Shown one piece after another: positions 18,408-26,704 of a stretch of DNA of 64,000 nucleotides. The stretch's first letter is position 1; each line of letters starts with the position of its first letter. Position numbers and translations under genes: made by a program. This DNA comes from JALOLG01 sp963722415 (lineage in GTDB: Bacteria > Actinomycetota > Acidimicrobiia > Acidimicrobiales > Ilumatobacteraceae): assembly GCA_963722415.1 (NCBI GenBank), contig CAVRNI010000046.1:8136-72135 (forward strand). Reading direction: 5' to 3'. Below the pieces are notes generated by a model that saw only the letters and a program-made list of their open reading frames with translations, had not been told where the DNA came from and made no database searches.

Positions 18408-18562
18408 CGGTCACGACACCCGCCCCACAGCGACCGCAGCGGCCCGACGAACCGGTCGCGCCGGAGCCAGGCATCGACGACGATCCGGCCGGGGCGACGA
18501 CTGGCGACGTCCTCGGCCGGGCCCGTCGCCACGTCGCCGAGACGCCGTCTCGGCCGGCCTGA
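18404..18562 (+). pseudogene. Short frame after the ABC ATPase, possible truncated permease N-terminus
   Basis: 52 residues starting at GTG 18404, overlapping the ATPase stop by 4 nt, the usual spacing for an ABC permease gene. The content is Pro/Asp-rich (TPAPQRPQRPDEPVAPEP) with no membrane segment, as seen in the cytoplasmic N-terminal tails of some actinobacterial permeases. It ends at 18562, and a peroxidase-like gene starts 47 nt later. It may be the stub left after deletion of the permease and binding-protein genes, or a real small protein. Confidence 0.35.
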
Positions 18563-18608
18563 TCGATGCGCCTGAATATCGTTGTCTGTGAACGTGAAAG
18601 GACCGCCC

Positions 18609-19178
18609 ATGCCATGGATCGAGATCGTCCAGCCCGACGCCGCCACGGGACCGCTCAAGGACGCCTACGACTGGCAGGCGTCGCGCCTCGGCGCGCCGAG
18701 TGAGTTCACGATGCTCGGCAGCCTGGTGCCCGAGCTCGTGCGGATCCGGCTCGAGCTGTACAAGGCGAGCGAGGGGATCGAGTCGGCGCTCACACCGCGG
18801 CAACGCAACATCGTCGGGCACGTCGTGTCGGTGCTGAACCGCACGGCGTACTGCGCCTCGCAGACGCGCGCCAAGCTCGGCGAGCTCGGCATCGATCCCG
18901 ACGAGCTGGCGGCGATCGAGTCGGGGCGCTACGACGAGCTGCCGGCAGTCGACGCCGCGATCGCCCGCTACGCGGCGGCGCTCACCACCGATCCGGCGGC
19001 GATCGACGAGGACCTGGTCACGGCGATGCGCGACGCGGGCCTGGGCGACGTCGAGATCCTCCACGTCAACAACCAGACGGCGCACCTCAACTACACGAAC
19101 CGGGTCGCGCTCGGGCTCGGCCTGCTCCACGAGATCGACACCACGACGTACGACTCGTTCGCCGCCGTGCCGCAATGA
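18609..19178 (+). CDS. AhpD/carboxymuconolactone-decarboxylase-family peroxidase-related protein
   Basis: 189 residues from ATG 18609, preceded by AAAGGA; in-frame alternatives upstream are weak. The fold is the all-helical AhpD type: LTPRQRNIVGHVVSVLNRTAYC followed by ASQTRAKLGELG. The family's redox CxxC at this point (usually YCxxC..H) is reduced to a single Cys (YCASQT), so classical AhpD peroxidase chemistry is doubtful. C-terminal HVNNQTAHLNYTNRVALGLGL fits peroxidase-related members of this family. It overlaps the next gene by ATGA, so the two are coupled. Confidence 0.75.
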   Translation: MPWIEIVQPDAATGPLKDAYDWQASRLGAPSEFTMLGSLVPELVRIRLELYKASEGIESALTPRQRNIVGHVVSVLNRTAYCASQTRAKLGELGIDPDELAAIESGRYDELPAVDAAIARYAAALTTDPAAIDEDLVTAMRDAGLGDVEILHVNNQTAHLNYTNRVALGLGLLHEIDTTTYDSFAAVPQ

Positions 19179-20095
19179 GCGCAGAATCGGGATCGGACGT
19201 CGCATCACGGGTGCGGATCGGCATCTCGCCGTTCGCGACCACGCGAGCTGGCGCGGTCCGCGTCGTGTCGACCGCGGTCGATGGTGGCATCGACACGTTG
19301 TGGCTCGGTGATGGCTTGCTGGAAGTCCCCGACTTCCCGCGTTGGTCCGGCGCGCTGGAGCCGTTCGTCGAGTTGGCATGGCTCGGGGCACCCCACCCGG
19401 GTGTCCGGCTCGGGGTCGCGGCCGCGGTGCTGCCGTTGCGCGATCCGTTGTGGCTGGCCAAGCAGGCGGCGTCCCTCGCTCACGTCTCAGGCGGCGACGT
19501 GGTGCTCGGCGTGGCGCCCGGATACTGGGAGCGCGAGTTCGCGTTCAGAGGTCTCGACTTTGCGGCGCGTGGCGCCCGCTTCGAAGATGAGCTCGGCGCG
19601 CTGCGGGCGGCGCTCGACGGCACCGAGCACCACGGTGAGGTGCGAAACGTTCCAGGTGACGCCCGCGTGTCTCCGATCGCGCCACCCGGCTCGGTGTCGG
19701 TGTGGCTGGCCGGCGAGCGGGCGACGTTCGAACGAGCACTCCGCCACGGCCTGCCCTTCCAGGCGTCGCGAACGCCACCGGACCGGCTCGCACCGCTCGC
19801 GCATGAGTGGTTCGACCGCGGCGGCGGGTTGCTCGCCGCCCGGGTCCGGGTCTCCGTCACCGCCGAGACGATCGGGGGAGGGGCGGTCGAATGGGACGCG
19901 ATCCGGGGCGACGGTGAGCACATCGCCGAGCAGCTGTCGGCGTTCGCCGATCTCGGCGTGACCGACATCTCACTCGTGCCAGGCCAGGACGACGAGTCAT
20001 CGCTGCGGACCGTCGAGACGTTGGTCGGCACCTCGCTCCCGGCGCTGCGCTCGGATCGACGGTTCGGGAGCTTGCCGGCCTCGACGATGCCGTGA
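19175..20095 (+). CDS. LLM-class (F420/FMN) flavin-dependent oxidoreductase
   Basis: 306 residues, ATG overlapping the preceding stop. It has the bacterial-luciferase-like TIM-barrel pattern: DTLWLGDGLLEVPDFPRWSG near the start, ALRDPLWLAKQAASL-like segment, and GGDVVLGVAPGYWEREF, the loop that binds the flavin cofactor. In this family the cofactor is FMN or, in actinobacteria, coenzyme F420. Substrate unknown. The coupling to the AhpD-like protein suggests a joint role in redox or detoxification. Confidence 0.75.
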   Translation: MSAESGSDVASRVRIGISPFATTRAGAVRVVSTAVDGGIDTLWLGDGLLEVPDFPRWSGALEPFVELAWLGAPHPGVRLGVAAAVLPLRDPLWLAKQAASLAHVSGGDVVLGVAPGYWEREFAFRGLDFAARGARFEDELGALRAALDGTEHHGEVRNVPGDARVSPIAPPGSVSVWLAGERATFERALRHGLPFQASRTPPDRLAPLAHEWFDRGGGLLAARVRVSVTAETIGGGAVEWDAIRGDGEHIAEQLSAFADLGVTDISLVPGQDDESSLRTVETLVGTSLPALRSDRRFGSLPASTMP

Positions 20096-20109
20096 CGCAC
20101 CGTCGCTCT

Positions 20110-21090
20110 TCACGCGACCAGGCCGACATCGGCCGCCAGGTCGGCGAGCTCGGCGACGAACTCGGTCGTGTGGCGGAGGAGGTCGAACACGACGAGGTCG
20201 GGTCGGAAGGCGGCGACCGTCGCCGCCAGCCGTTCGATCACGACGTCGCGTGTGCCCGTGATCGAGTAGGCGTCGATCACGGACTGTGGGACCAGCGGGG
20301 CGGTGGCGGCCAGTCCCTCGTGCTGCAGCGTCTCGCGAATTCGCCGGACCTGTTCCTCGGTCACGCCGAGGCGCTGTTGCAGGGCGGGCGGCATGTCGAC
20401 GGTCATGAACGCGAAGTACGGACGGATGTGCTCGAAGCCCTCGTCGGTCCACGCGGCCATCGGTGACCACACGATCAGCGGGTCGCGTCCGTCGGCGCGA
20501 GCGGCCTCGCGTACCTCGGTGGCCAGACCGGGCAGTCGCTCGAGCGGCTTGCCGGCGACGAGCACCCAGTCGGCTCGTGTCTTCGCGAATCCCTCGGCGC
20601 GCGGGCCACGACCGGTGATCGCGATCGGGAGCCGGCCCGGCGACCACGGGATCGCGGCACCGACGGTTCGGAACGTTCCGTCGTGATCGACGGATCGACC
20701 GGCGAGCAGCCCGTCGATCACGTCAACGGACTCGACGAGCGACGTGAAGGGACGCGCCGGCCGCAACCCCATCGGGCCGAACACCATCGTGCCGCCGGCG
20801 CCGAGCCCCACGACGACCCGTCCCGGGGCGACCTCGGCGAGCGAGGCGAACGCGGCGGCGGTTGCCACCGGATGGCGGCTGTGCGGGTTCGTGATCCCGG
20901 TGGCGAGCAGGATCCGCTCCGTCGCCAGCGCCATCGCGGTCAGCGTGACGTAGACGTCGCGGTCGGTTCCCTCGTCGGGCACGATCACGACCGCCGCACC
21001 ACGCTGCTCGGCGGCCGCGGCGAGCTCGGCCAGCAGGGGGACCGGGACGACGGCGTGGACGTACGCCCCCCACCTGGCTCGATCGACCAT
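20110..21090 (-). CDS. LLM-class (F420-dependent) oxidoreductase
   Basis: 326 residues. The luciferase-like barrel is clear from LLATGITNPHSRHPVATAAA and VVVGLGAGGTMVFGPMG, the latter typical of F420-dependent reductases of the methylenetetrahydromethanopterin-reductase type. A long C-terminal helix pair follows. It is convergent with the other LLM gene at 19175 but not closely similar to it, so this is not a recent duplication. Substrate unknown. Confidence 0.8.
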   Translation of the reverse strand: MVDRARWGAYVHAVVPVPLLAELAAAAEQRGAAVVIVPDEGTDRDVYVTLTAMALATERILLATGITNPHSRHPVATAAAFASLAEVAPGRVVVGLGAGGTMVFGPMGLRPARPFTSLVESVDVIDGLLAGRSVDHDGTFRTVGAAIPWSPGRLPIAITGRGPRAEGFAKTRADWVLVAGKPLERLPGLATEVREAARADGRDPLIVWSPMAAWTDEGFEHIRPYFAFMTVDMPPALQQRLGVTEEQVRRIRETLQHEGLAATAPLVPQSVIDAYSITGTRDVVIERLAATVAAFRPDLVVFDLLRHTTEFVAELADLAADVGLVA

Positions 21091-21125
21091 GGGCGCCGAT
21101 CCTAGGGCTCGTCCGCGACCGCTCG

Positions 21126-22034
21126 TCAGTGGATCGGGTGCGCCGGTCGCGTCGGTCTGCTCGTGCGGTGCGGGGCGTGGCGGTGCGATCGGGCGGTGCG
21201 GACGACGCTGGTGAACGCGAGGACACAGAAGAACACGATCACCGACGTCAGCGCCATCGTCGCCCCGGCGGCCGTGCGGTGGTGCCAGCTGACGAGGAGA
21301 CCGACGACAGCGGCCAACGAACCGAGTCCGATCGAGATCAGCATGATCGTCGGGACGCGGCGACCGATGAGGCTCGCGGCGGCCGGTGGCGCGACGAGGA
21401 AGGCGAACACCAGCAGGTTGCCGACCGACTCGAAGGACGACACGATCGCGATCGCGACGAGGGCGAGCAACGCGGCGTTGGCGAGACGCGGGCGCAGCCC
21501 GAGCACGCTGGCCAGCGTCTCGTCGAACGTCATCACGAGAAAGGCGCGGTAGAAGACGATCACCCCGCCGACCGCGATCGCGGCCGCGATCGCCTGACGG
21601 GTGATGTCGTCGTTCGTCACGCCCGCGACCGACCCGAACAAGAACCGGTTCAGGTCGCCGGTGTACGACGCTCGCTGGGTCGACATCACCACCACCGCCA
21701 GGGCGAGGAACCCGACGAACAGCACGCCGATCGAGGCGTCGTCGGGGAGCGGGCTGTGCGACCGGATGAGGCTGATCCCGCCCACCATCGCACCCGCCGC
21801 GATCAGCGCGCCGAGCGTGGTGCTCTGGCCGATGATGAAGGCGATCGCGATGCCGGGCAGCACACCGTGGGCGAGGGCGTCACCGAGGAAGCTCATCCCG
21901 CGCAGCACGACCCACGTTCCGACCATCGACGTCGTGATGACGGTGAGCAGACCCGCCACGAGCGCGTCGCGCATGAACCCGTTGTCGACGAACGGCTCGA
22001 CCCACCACGACCACGGGTCACTCAGCCACGTCAT
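21126..22034 (-). CDS. Metal ABC transporter permease (ZnuB/MntB family)
   Basis: 302 residues; ATG 22034 overlaps the stop of the binding-protein gene (ATGA). Eight or more membrane segments with the family signature GMSFLGDALAHGVLPGIAIAF in the second helix and SSFESVGNLLVFAFLVAPPAAA towards the end. The family imports Zn2+, Mn2+ or Fe2+. The His-rich tail (RSHRHAPHRTSRP) at the C-terminus is unusual and could hold metal on the inner side. It forms one uptake system with the genes at 22031 and 23015. Confidence 0.88.
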   Translation of the reverse strand: MTWLSDPWSWWVEPFVDNGFMRDALVAGLLTVITTSMVGTWVVLRGMSFLGDALAHGVLPGIAIAFIIGQSTTLGALIAAGAMVGGISLIRSHSPLPDDASIGVLFVGFLALAVVVMSTQRASYTGDLNRFLFGSVAGVTNDDITRQAIAAAIAVGGVIVFYRAFLVMTFDETLASVLGLRPRLANAALLALVAIAIVSSFESVGNLLVFAFLVAPPAAASLIGRRVPTIMLISIGLGSLAAVVGLLVSWHHRTAAGATMALTSVIVFFCVLAFTSVVRTARSHRHAPHRTSRPTRPAHPIH

Positions 22035-22960
22035 GACAGGGCGTCGACGATCAGTCGGGCATCGGTCGACAGCAGGCCAAGGTACGTGTCGGCACCCGAT
22101 TCGCTGGGTCCCAGCGAGTCGGTGAACAGCGTGACCACCTCGACGTCGCCGACCGCGGTCGCGAGGGCCTCGGCCTCGACGCTCGAGTGCTGGGCCTCGG
22201 CGAAGACGGCGGGCACGTCGGCCTCCTCGATGAGACGCACGAGCGCTTCGAGGTCGGCGGCATTCGCCTCGGCGAGCGTCGACGGCGACGGGATGACGGC
22301 GCCGAGCACCTCGAAACCGTAATGCTCGGCGAAATACCCGAGCGCCTCGTGGTTGGTCACCAGCTTGCGACGATCTGCCGGCAGCGTGTCCAGGAGTCCC
22401 GCAACCTCGGCATCGGTGGCGGCGATCGCGGCCTGGTAGTCGTCGAGGCACGCGTCGACGCGACCGGCGTCGAGCCCGGCGCGTGTGACGAGGGCGTCGC
22501 GAAGCGCTGGCAGCGCGGCGGACACGCGCGTCGGATCGAACCAGACATGCGGATCGCCCTCCACATGCTCCGGATCGTCGCTCGCGAGCGGTGTCATCTC
22601 GTCGGCGAAGCGGAAGACCGGCGTTCCGTGCTCTGCGGCGGCGTCGATCGTGTCCTCCAGCGACTCCTCGAGCAGCAGGCCGTTGGCGACGATGAGGTCG
22701 GCATCCTCCAGCACCTGACGGTCGCGCAGCGACGGCTCGAACGAGTGCGGATCACCACCGATCGGGATGACGGTCTCGATCTCGGCCAGCCCGTCACATG
22801 CCACATGGCCCGTGACGTCGGCCCAGATGCTCGTCGTGGCGACGATCACCGGTGCGTCGGTGCCGGAACTCGCTCCGCTCGTCGTGTCGCCGCCGCACGC
22901 CGTCAGAGCCGCGCCGAGCCCAGTCATGAGCGCGAGTGCGGTGCGGTACCGTCGCTGCAT
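22031..22960 (-). CDS. Metal ABC transporter substrate-binding lipoprotein (ZnuA-like)
   Basis: 309 residues from ATG 22960 (AGGAAGG 5 nt upstream). Signal peptide with lipobox LTAC. The cluster A-I receptor features are visible: TTSIWADVTGHV, the His of GGDPHSFEPS, the His of GDPHVWFDP, NHEALGYFAEHYG with another His, and the C-terminal ALATAVGDVEVVTLFTDSLG with an Asp. Three His and one Asp form the metal site. The His-rich loop typical of some zinc-binding ZnuA proteins is absent, so zinc versus manganese cannot be settled from this protein alone; the neighbouring Fur-type regulator favours zinc. Confidence 0.88.
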   Translation of the reverse strand: MQRRYRTALALMTGLGAALTACGGDTTSGASSGTDAPVIVATTSIWADVTGHVACDGLAEIETVIPIGGDPHSFEPSLRDRQVLEDADLIVANGLLLEESLEDTIDAAAEHGTPVFRFADEMTPLASDDPEHVEGDPHVWFDPTRVSAALPALRDALVTRAGLDAGRVDACLDDYQAAIAATDAEVAGLLDTLPADRRKLVTNHEALGYFAEHYGFEVLGAVIPSPSTLAEANAADLEALVRLIEEADVPAVFAEAQHSSVEAEALATAVGDVEVVTLFTDSLGPSESGADTYLGLLSTDARLIVDALS

Positions 22961-23000
22961 TGCGGCCTTCCTGGTCAGACGCTCGGATCTGAAACTATAC

Positions 23001-23015
23001 TGGGAGTCATTCCCA
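23001..23015. promoter_or_regulatory. Candidate Fur/Zur-family operator
   Basis: Perfect inverted repeat TGGGAGTCATTCCCA between the divergent binding-protein and ATPase genes. Its last base is the first base of the ATPase start codon, and its GGGAG is the only Shine-Dalgarno-like motif for that gene. A bound repressor would thus cover the ribosome-binding region in DNA. Shape and place fit a Zur box (TGxxAxTCATTxxCA-like), with the regulator gene at 23873. Confidence 0.6.
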
Positions 23016-23855
23016 TGACCAACGAGACCGGAACGTCGACGCTCCACGGGACCGAGCTCGCGCGGCTGGCGGCCGCGTCGGTCCGGTTCGGCGACGTGCT
23101 CGCGCTCGCGCCGACCGATCTCACCGTCTTCGCCTCGACCTCGATGGCGCTGGTGGGGGCCAACGGGAGCGGCAAGAGCACGTTGCTCAAGCTGCTCGCC
23201 GGTCTGATCTCGCCCTCGCAGGGTCGGGTCGCAGCGCGCCGACGGTGTCGGCGTCGCGTTCGTCGCCCAGCAGCACGGACATCATCGCTGGCTGCCGCTG
23301 ATGGTCGACGAGGTGCTGCGCATGGGGACGTACCGCGGCCGTCCGCTCGTGCAGCGCATCCGGTCCGCGCAGCGCGCCGAGCTCGATGCGATCGCCGACC
23401 GCCTCGAGGTCGGCGATCTCCGCCGGCGGGCGTTCGGCGAACTGTCGGGCGGCCAGCGTCAGCGGGTGCTCGTGGCGCAGGCCCTGATCGGTTCGCCGCG
23501 GCTGCTGCTGCTCGATGAGCCGATCACCGGGCTCGACCTGGCGAGTCAGCAGCGGATCCTGACGGTGATCGGGGAAGAGGTCGCCGGCGGGTCGGCAGTC
23601 GTGTACTCGACGCACCATCTCGAAGAGGCGCGCCGTGCCGAGCGGGTCGTCCTCCTCGCCGGCGAGGTGGTCGCGGCCGGCCCGCCGTCAGAGGTTCTGC
23701 GCGCCGACCTGCTGGCGCTCGCGTTCGGTGGGCGGGTGCTGCGGATCGACGACGGGGCGATGCTGGTCGACGACCACGGGCATGGCGTGCACGACGGGAG
23801 CGACCACGCCCACATCGACGGAGCGCACCATTTGCCCGCCAATGAGTCGACGTAG
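23015..23855 (+). CDS. Metal ABC transporter ATP-binding protein (ZnuC-like, frameshifted)
   Basis: About 280 residues. The N-terminal part with Walker A GANGSGKST starts at ATG 23015 in frame 2; a shift near 23235 is needed to continue in frame 0 with GVGVAFVAQQHGHHRW, FGELSGGQRQRVLVAQAL (signature), LLLLDEPITGLD (Walker B) and STHHLEE. The C-terminal tail is rich in His and Asp (VDDHGHGVHDGSDHAHIDGAHH), a likely metal-holding tail as on the permease. It drives uptake with the divergent permease and binding protein; all three share one regulatory region. Confidence 0.87.
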
Positions 23856-23872
23856 CGTGGCGCGGTAGCGTG

Positions 23873-24325
23873 ATGACTCCGATGGGGAGCAACGTCGAAC
23901 TCCACCGCACCGTCCGCGAACGGTTGTCAGACCGCGAACAGCGCTACACCACGGGGCGGCGCCGGATCGTCGACGTGCTCGTCGCGGCGGAAGGCCCGGT
24001 CACGTTGCCCGAGTTGCTGACCAAGCAACCGGTGCTCTCGCAGAGCTCCGCGTACCGCAACCTGTCGATCATGGAAGAGGCCGGCATCGTCCGGCGGTTG
24101 GTCCACGGCGCCGAGCACGCGCACTACGAGCTCGCCGAGGACCTGACCCAGCACCACCACCACCTCATCTGCGAGAACTGCGGGCTGATCCGCGACATCA
24201 CGCTCACCCCGCGCCTCGAGCGCTCGCTCGACTCGGCGTTCGACGGAGTGGCGCGTGCCGAGGGTTTCTCGCCGCGACACCACGCGATCGACATCTACGG
24301 CCACTGCGCCGACTGCGCCGCCTGA
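23873..24325 (+). CDS. Fur-family metal-dependent repressor (probable Zur)
   Basis: About 150 residues; GTG 23870, ATG 23873 and ATG 23882 are all possible starts. Winged-helix part RYTTGRRRIVDVLVAAEGPVT and SQSSAYRNLSIMEEAGIVRR, then the metal-binding dimerisation domain: HHHHLICENCGLIRD with the first CxxC, and HCADC at the C-terminus with the second, forming the structural zinc site. It lies 17 nt after the ATPase gene and is cotranscribed with it. The operon content makes a zinc-uptake regulator the best reading, with autoregulation through the operator at 23001. Confidence 0.88.
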   Translation: MTPMGSNVELHRTVRERLSDREQRYTTGRRRIVDVLVAAEGPVTLPELLTKQPVLSQSSAYRNLSIMEEAGIVRRLVHGAEHAHYELAEDLTQHHHHLICENCGLIRDITLTPRLERSLDSAFDGVARAEGFSPRHHAIDIYGHCADCAA

Positions 24326-24349
24326 GCAGGGGCGGGGCAGGCTGAGGTG

Positions 24350-25720
24350 ATGGACAACGGGTCCGAGTCGGACGTCGACGTGCTGCACGCGGCGATCGCC
24401 GCCGCGCTCGAGTACGCGGCGTCGATCGACGGCCGCCGGGTCGCGCCGGACGGCCAGGCAGTGGCGGCGCTGGCCGCCTTCGACGAGCCGCTGCCCGACG
24501 TCGGCCGCGACGAGCTGGAGACGCTGCAACTGCTGCACGACGTGGGGAGCCCGGCAACCGTCGCCAGCACCGGTGCTCGGTACTTCGGCTTCGTGAACGG
24601 CGCCACGTATCCGGTCGCGCTCGGCAGTTCGTGGCTGGTGAGCGCCTGGGACCAGAACACCGCGCTCCCGGTGATGTCACCGGTGGCGGCCACGCTGCAC
24701 GACGTCGTCGAGGGGTGGCTCGTCGATCTCCTCGGCCTCCCGGCCGGCACCGGGGTCGCGTTCGTCACCGGGGCGACGGTCGCCAACGCCTCCTGCCTCG
24801 CCGCCGCCCGGGACGCGTTGCTCGCCGAACGCGGCTGGGACGTCCAGTCCGACGGGCTGTTCGGCGCGCCCGAGATCCAGGTCGTCATCGGCGAACGCGC
24901 CCACTCCACGTTGTCGAAGTCGCTCGGCCTCGTGGGGCTCGGCCGGACGCGTGTCGTCGTCGTTCCCGCCGACGACCAGGGACGACTGCGTGCCGAACTG
25001 CTGCCCGACATCGACGGACCGGTATTGCTGTGCGCCCAGGCGGGTGAGGTCAACAGCGGCGCGTTCGACCCGTTCGACGAGATCGCCGACTGGCTGGCAG
25101 AGCGATCGGGATGGTTGCACGTCGACGGTGCGTTCGGCATGTGGGCGCTCGCCGACCCGAGCCGGGCCGATCTCGTGCGTGGCCTCGACCGGGCCGATTC
25201 GTGGGCGACCGACGCCCACAAGTGGTTGAACGTGACCTACGACTGTGGCATCGCGTTCGTCCGCCGGCCCGCCGACCTGCGGCGCACGTTCGCCGCGTCG
25301 GCCGGGTACCTACCGCCCGACGTGGGCTTCGAGGCGATGCACCACACACCTCAGTCGTCGCAACGCGCCCGCCAGGTCGAGGTGTGGTCGGTGCTGCGGA
25401 CGCTGGGTCGCCGAGGCGTCGCCGAGCTGATCACCCGCGCGTGCGACGCGGCGACGACGATCGCGGCGCGGCTGCGCGCCGGAGGTCTCTCGATCCTCAA
25501 CGACGTGGTGCTGAACCAGGTGCTCGTGCGGTTGGTCGACGGCCCGACCACCGAGGCGTTGATCGCCGAGATCCAGTCCGACGGCCGGATCTGGTGCGGG
25601 CCGACCCAATGGGGCGGCGCGACGGCGATGCGGATCAGCGTGTCGTCATGGAAGACCGACCTCGACGACGCGGTGTTCGCCGCCGACGTGATCCTGGAGT
25701 GCGCAGATCGCGTTCGTTAG
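24350..25720 (+). CDS. PLP-dependent decarboxylase / aminotransferase (group II family)
   Basis: 456 residues. The group II decarboxylase fold (glutamate/aromatic amino-acid decarboxylases) is seen in STGARYFGFVNGATYPVALG, the PLP phosphate-binding VTGATVANASCLAAARDAL, the Asp of HVDGAFGMWAL and the PLP lysine in ATDAHKWLNVTYDCG (about residue 291). Length and order fit. Substrate cannot be told. It overlaps the uridine kinase gene by 4 nt at its 3' end (convergent). An extra ATG lies three bases upstream at 24347. Confidence 0.85.
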   Translation: MDNGSESDVDVLHAAIAAALEYAASIDGRRVAPDGQAVAALAAFDEPLPDVGRDELETLQLLHDVGSPATVASTGARYFGFVNGATYPVALGSSWLVSAWDQNTALPVMSPVAATLHDVVEGWLVDLLGLPAGTGVAFVTGATVANASCLAAARDALLAERGWDVQSDGLFGAPEIQVVIGERAHSTLSKSLGLVGLGRTRVVVVPADDQGRLRAELLPDIDGPVLLCAQAGEVNSGAFDPFDEIADWLAERSGWLHVDGAFGMWALADPSRADLVRGLDRADSWATDAHKWLNVTYDCGIAFVRRPADLRRTFAASAGYLPPDVGFEAMHHTPQSSQRARQVEVWSVLRTLGRRGVAELITRACDAATTIAARLRAGGLSILNDVVLNQVLVRLVDGPTTEALIAEIQSDGRIWCGPTQWGGATAMRISVSSWKTDLDDAVFAADVILECADRVR

Positions 25721-26373
25721 GAGCCGAGCTCGGCGCCCTCGGGCGAGAAGGCGAGCTCGCGGATCCGGGCCAGCAACACCTCGATGGCCGGTCGGTTGAG
25801 TCCGCCTTCGGGGATGATCACGTCGGCGTAGCGCTTGCTCGGCTCGATGAAACGTTCGTGGCTCGGCCGCACGGTCGTGAGGTACTGCTCGATGATGTTC
25901 TCCGGCGTGCGCCCGCGCTCGGCGACGTCGCGCCGGAGCCGTCTGATCAGGCGCAGGTCGGCGGGGGTGTCGATGAAGATCTTGAGGTCGAACCGCTCGC
26001 GCAGCGTCGGCTCCCACAGCACGAGGATCCCCTCGACGACCACGATGCGGGCCGGCGTGACGATCCGCACGTCCTTCGAGCGATCGTGGATGGCGTAGTC
26101 GTAGACGGGCACCGGCACCGACGCCCCAGCCACCAGCGCCGCGAGATGGTCGTTCATCAACGGCCAGTCGAACGCGTCGGGATGGTCGTAGTTGGCGGCG
26201 CGGCGCTGCTCCATCGTCTCGTGGGGACGCTCGACGTAGTAGGAGTCGAGCTTGATCAGCGACAGGTGGCCGACGCCCGTGAGCTCGACCAGGCGCTCGG
26301 CGATCGTGGTCTTGCCCGAGCTCGATCCGCCCGCGACACCGATCAAGAACGGTCGGTGGTCGAGCGAATCCAT
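25717..26373 (-). CDS. udk: Uridine kinase
   Basis: 218 residues from ATG 26373. P-loop GVAGGSSSGKTT (about residue 11), YYVERPHETMEQRRAANYDHPDAFDW (partly quoted motif of uridine kinases, holding the substrate-binding Asp and His), IVVVEGILVLWEP and FIDTPADLRLIRRLRRDV. It phosphorylates uridine and cytidine with ATP or GTP in pyrimidine salvage. Length is normal for Udk. It stands alone, divergent from the DUF3263 gene. Confidence 0.93.
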   Translation of the reverse strand: MDSLDHRPFLIGVAGGSSSGKTTIAERLVELTGVGHLSLIKLDSYYVERPHETMEQRRAANYDHPDAFDWPLMNDHLAALVAGASVPVPVYDYAIHDRSKDVRIVTPARIVVVEGILVLWEPTLRERFDLKIFIDTPADLRLIRRLRRDVAERGRTPENIIEQYLTTVRPSHERFIEPSKRYADVIIPEGGLNRPAIEVLLARIRELAFSPEGAELGS

Positions 26374-26443
26374 CGGGTGAACGATAGGTGAGCGCGGGCG
26401 AGGGTGCTTGTGTCGCACCTCCCCTGACGGCGAAGCTGTCGTC

Positions 26444-26704
26444 GTGATCAGCGAACGCCATCAGGCCATGCTCGAGTTCGAACGCACGTGGTGGAACCAC
26501 GACGAGCCGAAAGAAGTCCTGATCCGCGCGCAATTCCAGTGTTCGGCCGACGACTACTATGCCGAGTTGAACGATCTGGTCGCACAGCCTGGGGCGATGG
26601 AACACGATCCACTCGTGGTCCGTCGGCTGCAGCGGCATCGCCTTCGGCGGCGCCGTGAACGGCTCGAGACCGGCACGGATGGCCAGGGAGGCGCAGACGC
26701 ATGA
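26444..26704 (+). CDS. DUF3263 family protein
   Basis: 86 residues, best start GTG 26444. The sequence SERHQAMLEFERTWWNHDEPKEV followed by YYAELNDLVAQPGAMEHDPLVVRRLQR is typical of DUF3263, a small actinobacterial protein of unknown function with a helix-turn-helix-like shape. It overlaps the LytR_C gene by ATGA. The same gene pair is known in mycobacteria (Rv0430-Rv0431), where the second gene affects membrane vesicle release. Confidence 0.82.
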   Translation: MISERHQAMLEFERTWWNHDEPKEVLIRAQFQCSADDYYAELNDLVAQPGAMEHDPLVVRRLQRHRLRRRRERLETGTDGQGGADA

